Of a DNA stretch of 64,000 nucleotides, positions 17,335-25,560 are shown piece by piece. Both the position numbers and the translations under genes were made by a program. Position 1 is the stretch's first letter. Each line of letters begins with the position of its first letter. The DNA comes from Candidatus Delongbacteria bacterium (lineage in GTDB: Bacteria; UBA4055): assembly GCA_016937995.1 (NCBI GenBank), contig JAFGVM010000057.1, positions 17,526-81,525 of the forward strand. Direction: 5' to 3'. The notes under the pieces were generated by a model. It did not search any database. It was not told the DNA's origin and saw only the letters and a list, made by a program, of their open reading frames with translations.

Positions 17335-18263
17335 CGGAAAAAGGCTTAGTTCTATATGGTAACGGAGTAGATTACACAGTTATTGTTGATGATAAGGAAA
17401 TTATCGCAAGGTTGCGCGGTAAGCTATTGCATACAACAAAAAGATCACATCATCCGGTCTGTTCCGGTGATTATGTTAAACTGATAAAAGAAAAAGATGA
17501 CTACCAAATATCAGAGATCCTTCCAAGAAAGAATAAAATTTCAAGACCTTCCAATTATCAGATCAGAAAAGAACAGGTCATAGCTGCCAATATTGATTAT
17601 CTTTTCCTGATAGTATCAGTATACTCTCCCAGGTTCAATACCGGATTTATTGACAGGATATTAACTTATAGTAATATGCAGCAGATCGAAACCATTATCG
17701 TGGTAAATAAAGTCGATCTCGGAGTTTCAGATTATGAGCTTGAATGTATTGAAGGATATAAAAAGATAGGTTATAAAGTGATAGGAACATCAACAAAAGA
17801 AAATACAAATATTGACAAGATAGAAGAGTTAACTTCAGGAAACATAACTGCATTCATTGGCAATTCAGGAGTTGGGAAATCATCAATTTTAAATTCTATA
17901 GATCCAACGGTAATGCAGAAGGTTAATGAAACATCTACATATTCTCTGAAAGGGAAACATACAACCAAACAAAGCAGATTATTTCCAATAAGGAACGGAG
18001 GGTATATAATGGATACTCCAGGGATCAGGGAATTTGGGCTTTGGAACATAGAATGGGATGAGCTGAAGAATTATTTTCCAGAGATACATGCTCTCAGCAG
18101 TAAATGCAAATTTCATAACTGCTTACACAAAAATGAACCCGGATGTGCTGTAAGAAATGCTGCAGAAAATGAAAGTATCCCTGATTTTAGGTATGAAAAT
18201 TATCTTAGAATTCTTGATACTCTTTATGAGAACAGGAATATATATTTCAAAAAAGATGAATAA
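17331..18263 (+). CDS. rsgA: Ribosome small-subunit GTPase A
   Basis: 310 residues from a GTG start. RsgA tests the decoding centre of maturing 30S subunits. The circularly permuted GTPase order is visible: VVNKVDLG (G4), then GNSGVGKSSILN (G1), KHTTKQSRLF (G2) and DTPGIREFGL (G3). An N-terminal OB-fold precedes it and a C-terminal zinc knuckle, CKFHNCLHKNEPGC, follows. All key residues are present. It overlaps the exported protein upstream. Confidence 0.95.
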   Translation: MTEKGLVLYGNGVDYTVIVDDKEIIARLRGKLLHTTKRSHHPVCSGDYVKLIKEKDDYQISEILPRKNKISRPSNYQIRKEQVIAANIDYLFLIVSVYSPRFNTGFIDRILTYSNMQQIETIIVVNKVDLGVSDYELECIEGYKKIGYKVIGTSTKENTNIDKIEELTSGNITAFIGNSGVGKSSILNSIDPTVMQKVNETSTYSLKGKHTTKQSRLFPIRNGGYIMDTPGIREFGLWNIEWDELKNYFPEIHALSSKCKFHNCLHKNEPGCAVRNAAENESIPDFRYENYLRILDTLYENRNIYFKKDE

Positions 18264-18287
18264 AAAAAGACAGGTTTGACCTGTCTT
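18262..18287 (-). terminator. Convergent terminator between rsgA and thx
   Basis: AAGACAGG-TTTGA-CCTGTCTT. The long T run follows on the minus strand, so it mainly ends thx, though it can fold in both directions. Confidence 0.8.
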
Positions 18288-18346
18288 AAATTATTGTGTT
18301 AATAAAAACTCCGGAAATACTTAAGAATCATTGCACCTCTTAATTT

Positions 18347-18454
18347 TTACTTTTTTACCTTTTTTACAACAGCTTTTTTTCTCTTTTGTCTTGTTTTTCC
18401 GGCAGTACCTCTATTGATCTTGCCTTTTCTGCTGCTTAGATCTCCTTTACCCAT
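18347..18454 (-). CDS. thx: Thx-family small 30S ribosomal protein
   Basis: A 35-residue gene on the minus strand: MGKGDLSSRKGKINRGTAGK followed by TRQKRKKAVVKKVKK. It matches the MGKGDxxTRRGKIxxGTYGKxRPRK pattern of Thermus Thx and its Bacteroidetes relatives, which sits in the head of the 30S subunit. Seventeen of 35 residues are Lys, Arg or Gln. AGAGAGG precedes the ATG. The neighbour rsgA, a 30S maturation GTPase, is convergent and only shares the terminator. Confidence 0.88.
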   Translation of the reverse strand: MGKGDLSSRKGKINRGTAGKTRQKRKKAVVKKVKK

Positions 18455-18602
18455 TGTAAACCTCTCTAAAGTATTATTTTGATTTGCCTTAAACATAAAG
18501 TATTATGGTGATTAATTCCACTTAAAAAATAATTTTTTCCATTTGTTTAATTAACTGATTTTATTATCTTGAAAGTAATAAATTTTTCATCGGGAGATAG
18601 AA

Positions 18603-18782
18603 ATGGAACTGTATGACCTTGTAATGCCGCTGGGGATTATAACATATGTGCTGATAATTCTGGCTATTTTAACCGGAAGAAGAATCATAAAACTTCATCC
18701 CAAATGGCATAAGATCATTGCTGTATTAGCACTTGTATTTGCAACTTTACATGCTGCAATTGTCATTTCTTATAACATATAA
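18603..18782 (+). CDS. Small two-helix membrane protein with conserved-looking histidines
   Basis: 59 residues beginning MELYDLVMPLGIITYVLIIL. Two hydrophobic helices (about 8-24 and 38-57) flank GRRIIKLHPKWHK. Three histidines (32, 36, 50) sit at or near the membrane faces, as in small b-type cytochrome fragments (DUF4405 or ferric-reductase-like), so haem binding is possible but unproved. GGGAGA precedes the ATG. The next gene, 16 bases on, is an exported protein. Confidence 0.65.
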   Translation: MELYDLVMPLGIITYVLIILAILTGRRIIKLHPKWHKIIAVLALVFATLHAAIVISYNI

Positions 18783-18798
18783 ACCAAATGGAGACATC

Positions 18799-19164
18799 AT
18801 GAAAAAGATATTCATTTTAATGATCATTACAGGGTTTTTAATGGTCATTTCGGCACATTCTGCATCAAAAGTAGAAGCCAAATACAATTTCGAGAACAAA
18901 TTACTCACAGTTAATTTTACACATTCTGTAAAAGACAACACAAAACATTTTATTGAAGAAGTGAAAATTGATCTGAACGGAAAAGAGATCATCTCTCAAA
19001 TGTTAAGTTCTCAGGATGATAATGTGAAGGGTGAACTCCTTTTTAAGATCAATGATACGAAGTTAGGAGATGTGATCAATATTAGCGCTAAGTGTAACAA
19101 AGGTGGAACCAGGAAATTTGAACTTGTTTTGAAAAAAGAGAATGAAGTGAAAGAAATAAAATAA
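18799..19164 (+). CDS. Exported beta-sandwich protein, desulfoferrodoxin-like
   Basis: 121 residues from the ATG at 18799 (GGAGACATC before it), giving a clear signal peptide ending SAHSA. The mature part is VEAKYNFENKLLTVNFTHSVKDNTKHFIEEVKIDLNGKEI, which has the H..(5-9)..H-F/Y-I-E-x-V/I layout of the desulfoferrodoxin/neelaredoxin beta-sandwich. The cysteine and full set of histidines needed for the Fe site are not visible, so it is probably a non-catalytic relative. It follows a His-containing membrane protein by 16 bases, suggesting a redox pair. Confidence 0.55.
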   Translation: MKKIFILMIITGFLMVISAHSASKVEAKYNFENKLLTVNFTHSVKDNTKHFIEEVKIDLNGKEIISQMLSSQDDNVKGELLFKINDTKLGDVINISAKCNKGGTRKFELVLKKENEVKEIK

Positions 19165-19191
19165 TAATACATCAAAGTTTTACATATTATT

Positions 19192-19686
19192 CTACCCAAT
19201 TATACCTTTGAGATGTTTTACATATTTTGCAGCTCCACCTTTTTGATATCCGGTTTTACCTAGAAGTTTTTCGTTATTATCCAGTAAAATTATAGTTGGA
19301 TAACCTCTGATATCAAATTTTCTGGCAAGTGACTTATTTTGTTTTTTTAATTCATTTGATTGTTTGATCGATCTTGGGAAATCTAACTTAACAAGGATCA
19401 GATTTTTATCTGCGTAATTCTGAAAATCTTTTTTGCTGAAAACTTCATTATCTAATTTGATACACCAACCACACCAATCTGATCCCGTAAAATCCAATAA
19501 AAGTTTTTTCCCTGACTTCTTTGCTTTGGATACAGCAGCTGAATAACTTGTTTCCCAATTACCCATGGCAGGAGAGTATAATGCCTGTATTTTTTCGGAA
19601 GTGCTGCTCCTATTGATATAATTCTCGTATGCATAGTATACACCGATCAAAACGATACCGACCAGTAAAATATGTTGAATTTTCAT
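19192..19686 (-). CDS. Membrane-anchored thioredoxin-like protein (CGWC)
   Basis: 164 residues. An N-terminal hydrophobic segment (HILLVGIVLIGVYYAYENY) anchors or exports it. The domain has KLLLDFTGSDWCGWCIKLDNEVFSKKDF, with active-site CGWC, and FDIRGYPTIILLD with the cis-proline. The GSDWCGWC version is typical of the thioredoxin_7 group that reduces or isomerises periplasmic disulfides. Last gene of a five-gene minus-strand run (SGNH hydrolase, thioredoxin, TM1266-like, VOC, this one), with a 14-base gap. Confidence 0.85.
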   Translation of the reverse strand: MKIQHILLVGIVLIGVYYAYENYINRSSTSEKIQALYSPAMGNWETSYSAAVSKAKKSGKKLLLDFTGSDWCGWCIKLDNEVFSKKDFQNYADKNLILVKLDFPRSIKQSNELKKQNKSLARKFDIRGYPTIILLDNNEKLLGKTGYQKGGAAKYVKHLKGIIG

Positions 19687-19700
19687 GTATTATCCACTTG

Positions 19701-20051
19701 CTATATTTTTAAACTTTTATCTAAGAAATACTGAAATTCCAAAGTTCTGCCTTCAGGGTCTTTACCCCAGAAATGATAGATGTTGAACTTAGGATTTAGA
19801 ACCGGTTCGGTTGTTGATATATCTTTCAGTCTGGTGTATGCTTCATCTACTTTAGGCTGCGATTCATAAAAAAATGTAATACACGGATCCACTTCTTCTT
19901 TTTCTCCCTGACAGAATCCAAGAAGAAAATTTTCATGTTTCAGAATAATGCATTGTCCCTGATCATACCATAATTCCATTCCGATACGATCAATATAGAA
20001 ATTTCTTATCATCTCAAGATCATTAGTTCTAAAAAATATTAAACCAGCCAT
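19701..20051 (-). CDS. VOC-superfamily protein
   Basis: 116 residues. One vicinal-oxygen-chelate module pair: LIFFRTNDLEMIRNFYIDRIGM at the start, IILKHENFLLGFCQ in the middle and FWGKDPEGRTLEFQYFL near the end, where the Glu of EFQ matches a usual metal ligand. The family includes glyoxalase I and fosfomycin- or bleomycin-resistance proteins; the substrate cannot be told. It is 16 bases downstream of the TM1266-like gene. Confidence 0.85.
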   Translation of the reverse strand: MAGLIFFRTNDLEMIRNFYIDRIGMELWYDQGQCIILKHENFLLGFCQGEKEEVDPCITFFYESQPKVDEAYTRLKDISTTEPVLNPKFNIYHFWGKDPEGRTLEFQYFLDKSLKI

Positions 20052-20067
20052 TTAACACCATCCAAAA

Positions 20068-20316
20068 TTATAGTTCGAGCTCAACAAGTTTTGCAGTTAC
20101 TTTCTCAATTGCAGTCAGTTCATTAATTATCTCATTTTTACCTTCACCGACAAATTCTATCATGATAAATCCAACTTCAGAACACTGATCAAGAACTCCA
20201 TCGTGAATGCCGAGCCTGGTTTTGATACTGCAACCGTATTTTGTAAGAATTTCCTGCACGCTTACTGCAGAAGCATGCCTTTTACCGATAAGAATAAGAA
20301 TTATTGATTTTTTCAT
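20068..20316 (-). CDS. TM1266-type ACT-like regulator (putative)
   Basis: 82 residues: MKKSIILILIGKRHASAVSV, then QEILTKYGCSIKTRLGIHD and a closing GKNEIINELTAIEKVTAKLVEL. The plan matches the TM1266 family, small ACT-fold proteins annotated as iron-only hydrogenase system regulators. No hydrogenase genes are in the window, so this name reflects fold only. It shares an operon with two thioredoxin-like proteins, hinting at redox-linked function. AGG follows in the upstream leader. Confidence 0.7.
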   Translation of the reverse strand: MKKSIILILIGKRHASAVSVQEILTKYGCSIKTRLGIHDGVLDQCSEVGFIMIEFVGEGKNEIINELTAIEKVTAKLVELEL

Positions 20317-20337
20317 GTGTTACCTCCGTAATACAAT

Positions 20338-20649
20338 TTAGTTTATCAGGTTGAAGTATCTTTCAAGTAACTCTTCCAACTCTGTCATTGCAAAATTCCT
20401 ACTGAATCTCTTGCTTTCTTTTCCCTCTACGAAAACGATTACAGACGGGACAGTAAAAACTGTGTATTGTCCGCAAATCTCTTCAGATTCTTTTGTATTA
20501 ACAAATACGAACTTGAAATCATTGTATTTTTCAACAAGCTCTTTCACTTTAGGTTTCAACACCTTACAGACATTGCACTCATCATGTGAGAAGTAAGCTA
20601 CAGTTACGATTTTATCTGAAACGATATTGTTAAAATCATTAATTTTCAA
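20338..20649 (-). CDS. Cytoplasmic thioredoxin-like protein (CNVC)
   Basis: 103 residues with no signal peptide. VTVAYFSHDECNVCKVLKPKVKELVEKY has the CxxC active site in thioredoxin position, and YTVFTVPSVIVFVEGKE carries the cis-proline. The usual WCGPC is replaced by ECNVC, so redox potential and partner likely differ from standard thioredoxin. It overlaps the end of the SGNH hydrolase by 11 bases. Confidence 0.85.
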   Translation of the reverse strand: MKINDFNNIVSDKIVTVAYFSHDECNVCKVLKPKVKELVEKYNDFKFVFVNTKESEEICGQYTVFTVPSVIVFVEGKESKRFSRNFAMTELEELLERYFNLIN

Positions 20650-21367
20650 TTTTCAATTTTCCACTTTCAATTGTTTCTTGAACCAGCTTTCCCCAAACAA
20701 CATATCCTTCAGCATTTAAATGTAGTCCATCATGTGTGTACTCAGGTTTCAGCAGATTGTTTTCTGAAAGAACCTTGTTCAGGTCTAAAAAAAGTATTTC
20801 CTTTTCCTCGGCATATTTCTTTAATTCTGCATTTATTTTTGTGACCAGAGGATTATTATGCTCATGGCTGTAGTACATTCCATTATTGTAAATTACAGAT
20901 TGAAGAACAGGTTTTATCTCATTCTTCAATAAAATATTCATGATCTCTTTTATATTTGCTATTATTTCCTCAGTTGGTAACCGTCTGGTAAGATCATTGA
21001 TACCCCCAAGAAAAAAACATGCTTTAGGTTTAACTTTAAGAACGCTTTCCATTCTGCTCAGCATTCCTTCAGTTATATCTCCGTTAATACCTCTGTTGAC
21101 AATATCTTTTCTTTCAAGTAATTCGTTCCAATCGATCCCTGCAGTGATCGAATTTCCCAGCATTACTATATCGGCTTGTTTATTGAAAAGCATAAAATTT
21201 TCTACTCCGGGTTTATATTTTGGATTGTCTGTATAGTGATATTCCGTCTGAATATTAAGTTTTCCTGCCAAATACTGTATTGTTCTTTTCCATAGACCTC
21301 CTTCTAATATCAGGATCACTGTTATCAGGAGCAAAAAGATATTTGTAATTAACAAGAATTTTTTCAT
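20639..21367 (-). CDS. SGNH/GDSL-type lipase or esterase, membrane-anchored
   Basis: 242 residues. An N-terminal helix (LLITNIFLLLITVILIL) precedes an SGNH hydrolase domain: IVMLGNSITAGIDW (block I serine), FFLGGINDL (block III), DGLHLNAEGYVVWGKL (block V Asp and His). These are the lysophospholipase/acetylhydrolase-type motifs; substrate unknown. The C-terminal codons lie in a TTTTCAATT repeat and overlap the next gene. Its start is only 14 bases beyond the ppdK terminator, and no separate promoter is obvious, so read-through from ppdK is possible. Confidence 0.85.
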   Translation of the reverse strand: MKKFLLITNIFLLLITVILILEGGLWKRTIQYLAGKLNIQTEYHYTDNPKYKPGVENFMLFNKQADIVMLGNSITAGIDWNELLERKDIVNRGINGDITEGMLSRMESVLKVKPKACFFLGGINDLTRRLPTEEIIANIKEIMNILLKNEIKPVLQSVIYNNGMYYSHEHNNPLVTKINAELKKYAEEKEILFLDLNKVLSENNLLKPEYTHDGLHLNAEGYVVWGKLVQETIESGKLKIEN

Positions 21368-21380
21368 ACGTACAATATAA

Positions 21381-21416
21381 ACAAAAAAGAAGTCATTTAG
21401 CAGACTTCTTTTTTGT
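21381..21416 (-). terminator. ppdK terminator
   Basis: A 14-base perfect stem, ACAAAAAAGAAGTC with GACTTCTTTTTTGT, enclosing ATTTAGCA. Confidence 0.85.
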
Positions 21417-21434
21417 TTATTGATAACTTAACCA

Positions 21435-24116
21435 TTAATGGGAATGTTCATGGTCGTGGTCATGTCCGCAATCACAACCTTCATCTTCGCAGTCACAGTC
21501 ATGATCATGTGGCGGATACATTATAGCAGCATGAGCAGCGGCAAGTCTTGCGATAGGTACTCTGTAAGGAGAACAACTAACTTCATCAAGTCCTATAACA
21601 TGACAGAATACAACAGAATCAGGGTCACCACCGTGTTCACCGCAGATACCTATATGAATGTCCGGATTAGCTTCTTTTGCTGTTATTACACAATGCTCCA
21701 TGAGTTTACCAACTCCTTCCTGATCTATAGTCTGGAACGGATCTTTTTCATAAATTCCAAGCTCGACATATTTAGTTAGGAATGAAGCAGCATCATCTCT
21801 ACTGAATCCGCAAGTCATCTGAGTAAGGTCATTTGTACCAAAACTCATAAATTCACAGTGCGGTGCGAACTCATCAGCGGTCAAAGCTGCCCTAGGAACC
21901 TCGATCATAGTTCCAATTTTATAATCAACCTTATTACCAACCTGTAATTCTTCAGCCACTTTTTCAATAACTTTTTTAACATTTAAATATTCTTCAACTT
22001 TACCTGTCAGTGGTATTTCGATCCATGGTTTTGCACCCGGAACGGTTAGAGCAGCTTTGAAAATAGCCCTTGCCTGCATAGCAGGGATCTCAGGATATTT
22101 AACAGCCAATCTGCAACCTCTGAATCCAAGCATAGGATTGAATTCATGAAGACTTTCAATAGTGGATCTCAGTTCTTCAACAGATACATTGATCTCAGCT
22201 GCAACATCCTCTATATCTTTTTCTTCCTTTGGTAAGAACTCGTGCAAAGGAGGATCAAGTAGTCTGATTATCATAGGTTTGCCTTCAAGTACTTTGAAGA
22301 TATCTTCAAAATCTTTCTGCTGGAAAGGTTCGATCTTAGCTAATGCTTTTTCTCTTTCAACCTGTTCTTTTGCAACTATCATTTCTCTTACAGCCTTAAT
22401 TCTGGAAGCTTCAAAGAACATATGTTCTGTACGGCAGAGGCCAATTCCCTCAGCTCCAAATTTTACAGCAACTTTTGTATCTTCAGGAGTATCCGAATTA
22501 GCTTTTATCAGCATTACTCTAAATTTATCGGCCATTTCCATCAAAGCACCAAAATCACCGGATAATTCAGGTTCAGTGACCGGCACACTACCTTCGTAAA
22601 CAGCTCCGGTTGACCCATCTAAAGTTATTACATCGCCATGATTAAAAACTTTTCCATTGAATTCCAATGTTCTCGCATGCTCATCGATCTTAGCAGTTGA
22701 ACATCCTGCAACACAACATTTACCCATTCCTCTTGCAACTACGGCTGCGTGAGAGGTCATTCCACCCCTGGCGGTAAGAATACCGTTAGAAGCATTCATA
22801 CCAATAAGGTCCTCAGGAGAAGTTTCATTTCTAACAAGGATAACATCTTCACCGGATTCATTTAATTCGTGAGCAAGATGTGCATCGAACACAACCTTAC
22901 CAACAGCAGCACCAGGTGATGCAGGTAATCCAATTGCAAGCGGGGTTAATTCTTTTACAGCTACAGGATCCAGATGAGGGTGTAACAACTGATCCAACTG
23001 GGCTGGTTCAACTCTCATTACAGCCTGTTCTTCATCGATCAATCCCTCTTTTACCATTTCAACTGCCATTCTGACAGCAGCAGCAGCAGTTCTTTTACCA
23101 TTACGGGTTTGAAGCATCCATAATTTACCTTCTTCAATAGTAAATTCCATGTCCTGCATATCTGTATAATGTTTTTCAAGGTTATCTCTGTATGATACCA
23201 ATTCGTTGTAAATAGCTTCATTCTGATCTTTTAGTGCCTGAATTTCCAAAGGTGTTCTAATACCTGCAACAACATCTTCTCCCTGGGCATTCATCAGATA
23301 CTCACCATAGAATTTATTTTCTCCGGTACTAGGATTTCTGGTAAAACATACTCCTGTTCCACTGGTATTACCTTTATTTCCAAAGACCATAACCTGAACA
23401 TTTACAGCAGTTCCGGCCAAACCCTTTAGATCGTTCAATTTTCTATATAAGATCGCTCTGTCGTTATTCCATGATCCGAATACGGCTTCAACAGACATTT
23501 TTAACTGCTCAAACGGGTCCTGAGGGAATAATTTACCTGCTGTTTTTTGTATTGCGGCTTTGTATCTTTCAATAACTTTTTGAAGGTCGTCAGCAGACAG
23601 GTCAGTGTCAAATTCAACCCCTTTTTCATTTTTTACTGTATGAAGTTCCTTCTCAAAGATTTCACCATCAATACCCATTACAACATTTCCGAACATTTGA
23701 ATAAATCTTCTATATGAGTCGTATCCAAATCTAGGATTGTTTGTTTTATTGATCAAACCTTTAACAGAAATATCATTCATTCCTAAATTTAAAACAGTAT
23801 CCATCATACCCGGCATTGATACGGCAGCACCGGATCTTACTGACAGTAATAATGGGTCTTCATCATCGCCAAGTTTTTTACCAAGGCTATCTTCAAGTTG
23901 CTTGACATGGATTTTATATTCTTCAATTATTCCGTCAGCGATCTTATTTTGACCGTCTTTATAAAAATCCTGACATGCTTCAGTAGTTAAAGTAAATCCG
24001 GGAGGAACCGGGATCCCAAGTTTTGTCATTTCAGCCAGGTTTGCTCCCTTACCACCAAGAAGCTCTTTCATTTTAGCTTCTCCTTCACTGAAGCTATATA
24101 CAAATTTTTTAACCAT
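21435..24116 (-). CDS. ppdK: Pyruvate, phosphate dikinase with a His/Cys-rich tail
   Basis: 893 residues, slightly longer than the usual 870-880. It interconverts pyruvate, ATP and phosphate with PEP, AMP and diphosphate, typical of anaerobes with PPi-linked glycolysis. Motifs: KGANLAEMTKLGIPVPPGFT (nucleotide domain), LTARGGMTSHAAVVARGMGKCCVAG with the phosphorylated His, GLCRTEHMF, and the catalytic HIGICGEHGGD Cys. After the normal end (AAAHAAIMYPP) come about 22 extra residues with seven His, four Cys and many Asp. GGAG precedes the ATG. Confidence 0.96.
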   Translation of the reverse strand: MVKKFVYSFSEGEAKMKELLGGKGANLAEMTKLGIPVPPGFTLTTEACQDFYKDGQNKIADGIIEEYKIHVKQLEDSLGKKLGDDEDPLLLSVRSGAAVSMPGMMDTVLNLGMNDISVKGLINKTNNPRFGYDSYRRFIQMFGNVVMGIDGEIFEKELHTVKNEKGVEFDTDLSADDLQKVIERYKAAIQKTAGKLFPQDPFEQLKMSVEAVFGSWNNDRAILYRKLNDLKGLAGTAVNVQVMVFGNKGNTSGTGVCFTRNPSTGENKFYGEYLMNAQGEDVVAGIRTPLEIQALKDQNEAIYNELVSYRDNLEKHYTDMQDMEFTIEEGKLWMLQTRNGKRTAAAAVRMAVEMVKEGLIDEEQAVMRVEPAQLDQLLHPHLDPVAVKELTPLAIGLPASPGAAVGKVVFDAHLAHELNESGEDVILVRNETSPEDLIGMNASNGILTARGGMTSHAAVVARGMGKCCVAGCSTAKIDEHARTLEFNGKVFNHGDVITLDGSTGAVYEGSVPVTEPELSGDFGALMEMADKFRVMLIKANSDTPEDTKVAVKFGAEGIGLCRTEHMFFEASRIKAVREMIVAKEQVEREKALAKIEPFQQKDFEDIFKVLEGKPMIIRLLDPPLHEFLPKEEKDIEDVAAEINVSVEELRSTIESLHEFNPMLGFRGCRLAVKYPEIPAMQARAIFKAALTVPGAKPWIEIPLTGKVEEYLNVKKVIEKVAEELQVGNKVDYKIGTMIEVPRAALTADEFAPHCEFMSFGTNDLTQMTCGFSRDDAASFLTKYVELGIYEKDPFQTIDQEGVGKLMEHCVITAKEANPDIHIGICGEHGGDPDSVVFCHVIGLDEVSCSPYRVPIARLAAAHAAIMYPPHDHDCDCEDEGCDCGHDHDHEHSH

Positions 24117-24186
24117 TTTATTCTCCTTTTAATTTATAAAACATACAGAGTTGAACCTGTTCATTATTTCACAGTAAAGCATACTA

Positions 24187-24215
24187 AAAATAAAAACTTA
24201 TGCCTCTTAAGTCAA
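24187..24215 (-). promoter_or_regulatory. ppdK promoter
   Basis: Minus strand: TTGACT, 17 bases, TATTTT; 71 bases before the ppdK ATG. Confidence 0.65.
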
Positions 24216-24540
24216 TAATATTCTGACGAAAATACGATAGTAGTTGCTAAAAATATTGATATTTTTTATGGGCATCGACCATATTGGAATTTTTTTAGAT
24301 GCACTATTAAGTATAAATAGCGGCAGTTCTATACTTTATACGCTTCATAAAAAAGAAAACATTCCATCAATATTTTTAAAATAAATTCGACTGATATTAT
24401 GAAATAAATTTGATCAAAATTGTAGGATCATACCTGAAAGTCAAATTGAGTTATGTTTTTTTATCAAAAATCTCAGCATTTGGAACTACTTTCTATAAAA
24501 CATGCAATAAAAAAATAAATAAATATAAATGATTTTTTTC

Positions 24541-24571
24541 TTGCCAAAACGACTTTTTTATGTTACCTTTG
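24541..24571 (+). promoter_or_regulatory. Candidate rpoD promoter of Bacteroidetes-like form
   Basis: TTG at 24541, 20 bases, TACCTTTG (24564-24571), resembling the TTTG/TAnnTTTG type. An alternative reading is TTGCCA, 17 bases, TACCTT. It is the only such site noticed; most other promoters here are TTGACA/TATATT. The rest of the 24117-24630 gap (514 bases) holds the ppdK promoter and AT-rich sequence with no other feature seen. Confidence 0.4.
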
Positions 24572-24630
24572 AAGACCTTGTCAGTTAGGCACAGGCGTAA
24601 TTTAATTTATATAAAAGAGGGTAATGCTAT

Positions 24631-25491
24631 ATGATGTACGTGGGATACCGCTCAAACAAATCACTGAACGAATATTTAAAAGAGATAAGCAGGGAGAATC
24701 TATTAACTGCTGCTCAGGAAGTTGAACTTACCAAGATAATGCGTAATAATAAGGGTATTAAATCCCAGAGAGCAAAAGACAAAATGGTAAAATGTAACCT
24801 GAGATTCGTTGTATCTGTTGCAAAGCAATATAAAAATCAGGGTTTAAGTTTCAATGACCTGATCAATGAGGGAAATTTAGGATTAATAAAAGCAGCTTCA
24901 AGATTTGATGAGACTAAAGGTTATAAATTTATTTCTTATGCAGTATGGTGGATCAGGCAATCAATACTTCAGGCCCTTGCAGAACAGTCCAGAGTTGTAA
25001 GACTTCCATCAAATAAAATTTCAGTCCTTAATAAAATTCATAAGACACGCTCCAGATTACAGAATAAATATGAGAGAGAACCGACAGTTGAAGAAATTGC
25101 GGGTATAATGGATGTTTCTGAAGAAGAAGTTTATAATACTTTAAAAATATCAGGCCAGCATCTGTCGATTGATTCACCTATTAAAGACGGAGAAGATAAC
25201 AGACTTATTGATGTTCTTAAAAGTGATCAGAGCCCAATGCCGGATTCAGATCTAACTGACTTTTCATTGAGTGTTGAGATCGAGAGAGCTTTAGAAACTT
25301 TATCACCTAGGGAGAAGGAAGTTATCACAATGTATTTTGGTATTGAAAGATATGAACCGCTTACTCTTGAGGAGATCGGACAGGAGCTTAATCTTACGAG
25401 AGAGAGGATCCGTCAGATCAAGGAAAAAGCACTTCATAGATTGAGACATAAATCCAGATCTAAGACACTGAAGATGTACTTAGACAGATAA
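24631..25491 (+). CDS. rpoD: Primary RNA polymerase sigma factor, short form
   Basis: 286 residues. Regions 1.2-4.2 are complete: SLNEYLKEISRENLLTAAQEVEL (1.2), NLRFVVSVAKQYKNQGLSFNDLINEGNLGLIKAASRFD (2.1-2.2), GYKFISYAVWWIRQSI (2.3-2.4), EQSRVVRLPSNK (3.0) and LTLEEIGQELNLTRERIRQIKEKALHRLR (4.2). Region 1.1 is absent. This short RpoD with LNEYL start is the housekeeping form in Bacteroidetes/Chlorobi. AGAGGG precedes the ATG pair. A strong terminator shared with valS follows. Confidence 0.93.
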   Translation: MMYVGYRSNKSLNEYLKEISRENLLTAAQEVELTKIMRNNKGIKSQRAKDKMVKCNLRFVVSVAKQYKNQGLSFNDLINEGNLGLIKAASRFDETKGYKFISYAVWWIRQSILQALAEQSRVVRLPSNKISVLNKIHKTRSRLQNKYEREPTVEEIAGIMDVSEEEVYNTLKISGQHLSIDSPIKDGEDNRLIDVLKSDQSPMPDSDLTDFSLSVEIERALETLSPREKEVITMYFGIERYEPLTLEEIGQELNLTRERIRQIKEKALHRLRHKSRSKTLKMYLDR

Positions 25492-25513
25492 AGTTCATAA
25501 GTTATAAAAATAT

Positions 25514-25544
25514 AAAAAGCCGATCAATTTGATCGGCTTTTTTT
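25514..25544. terminator. Bidirectional terminator between rpoD and valS
   Basis: AAAAAGCCGATC and GATCGGCTTTTT enclosing AATTT; usable in both directions. Confidence 0.92.
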
Positions 25545-25560
25545 ATATGTCTACGAAAAC

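Noticed and set aside
22162..22599. 145-codon plus-strand frame within ppdK
   Set aside because: Ser/Thr-rich shadow of ppdK.
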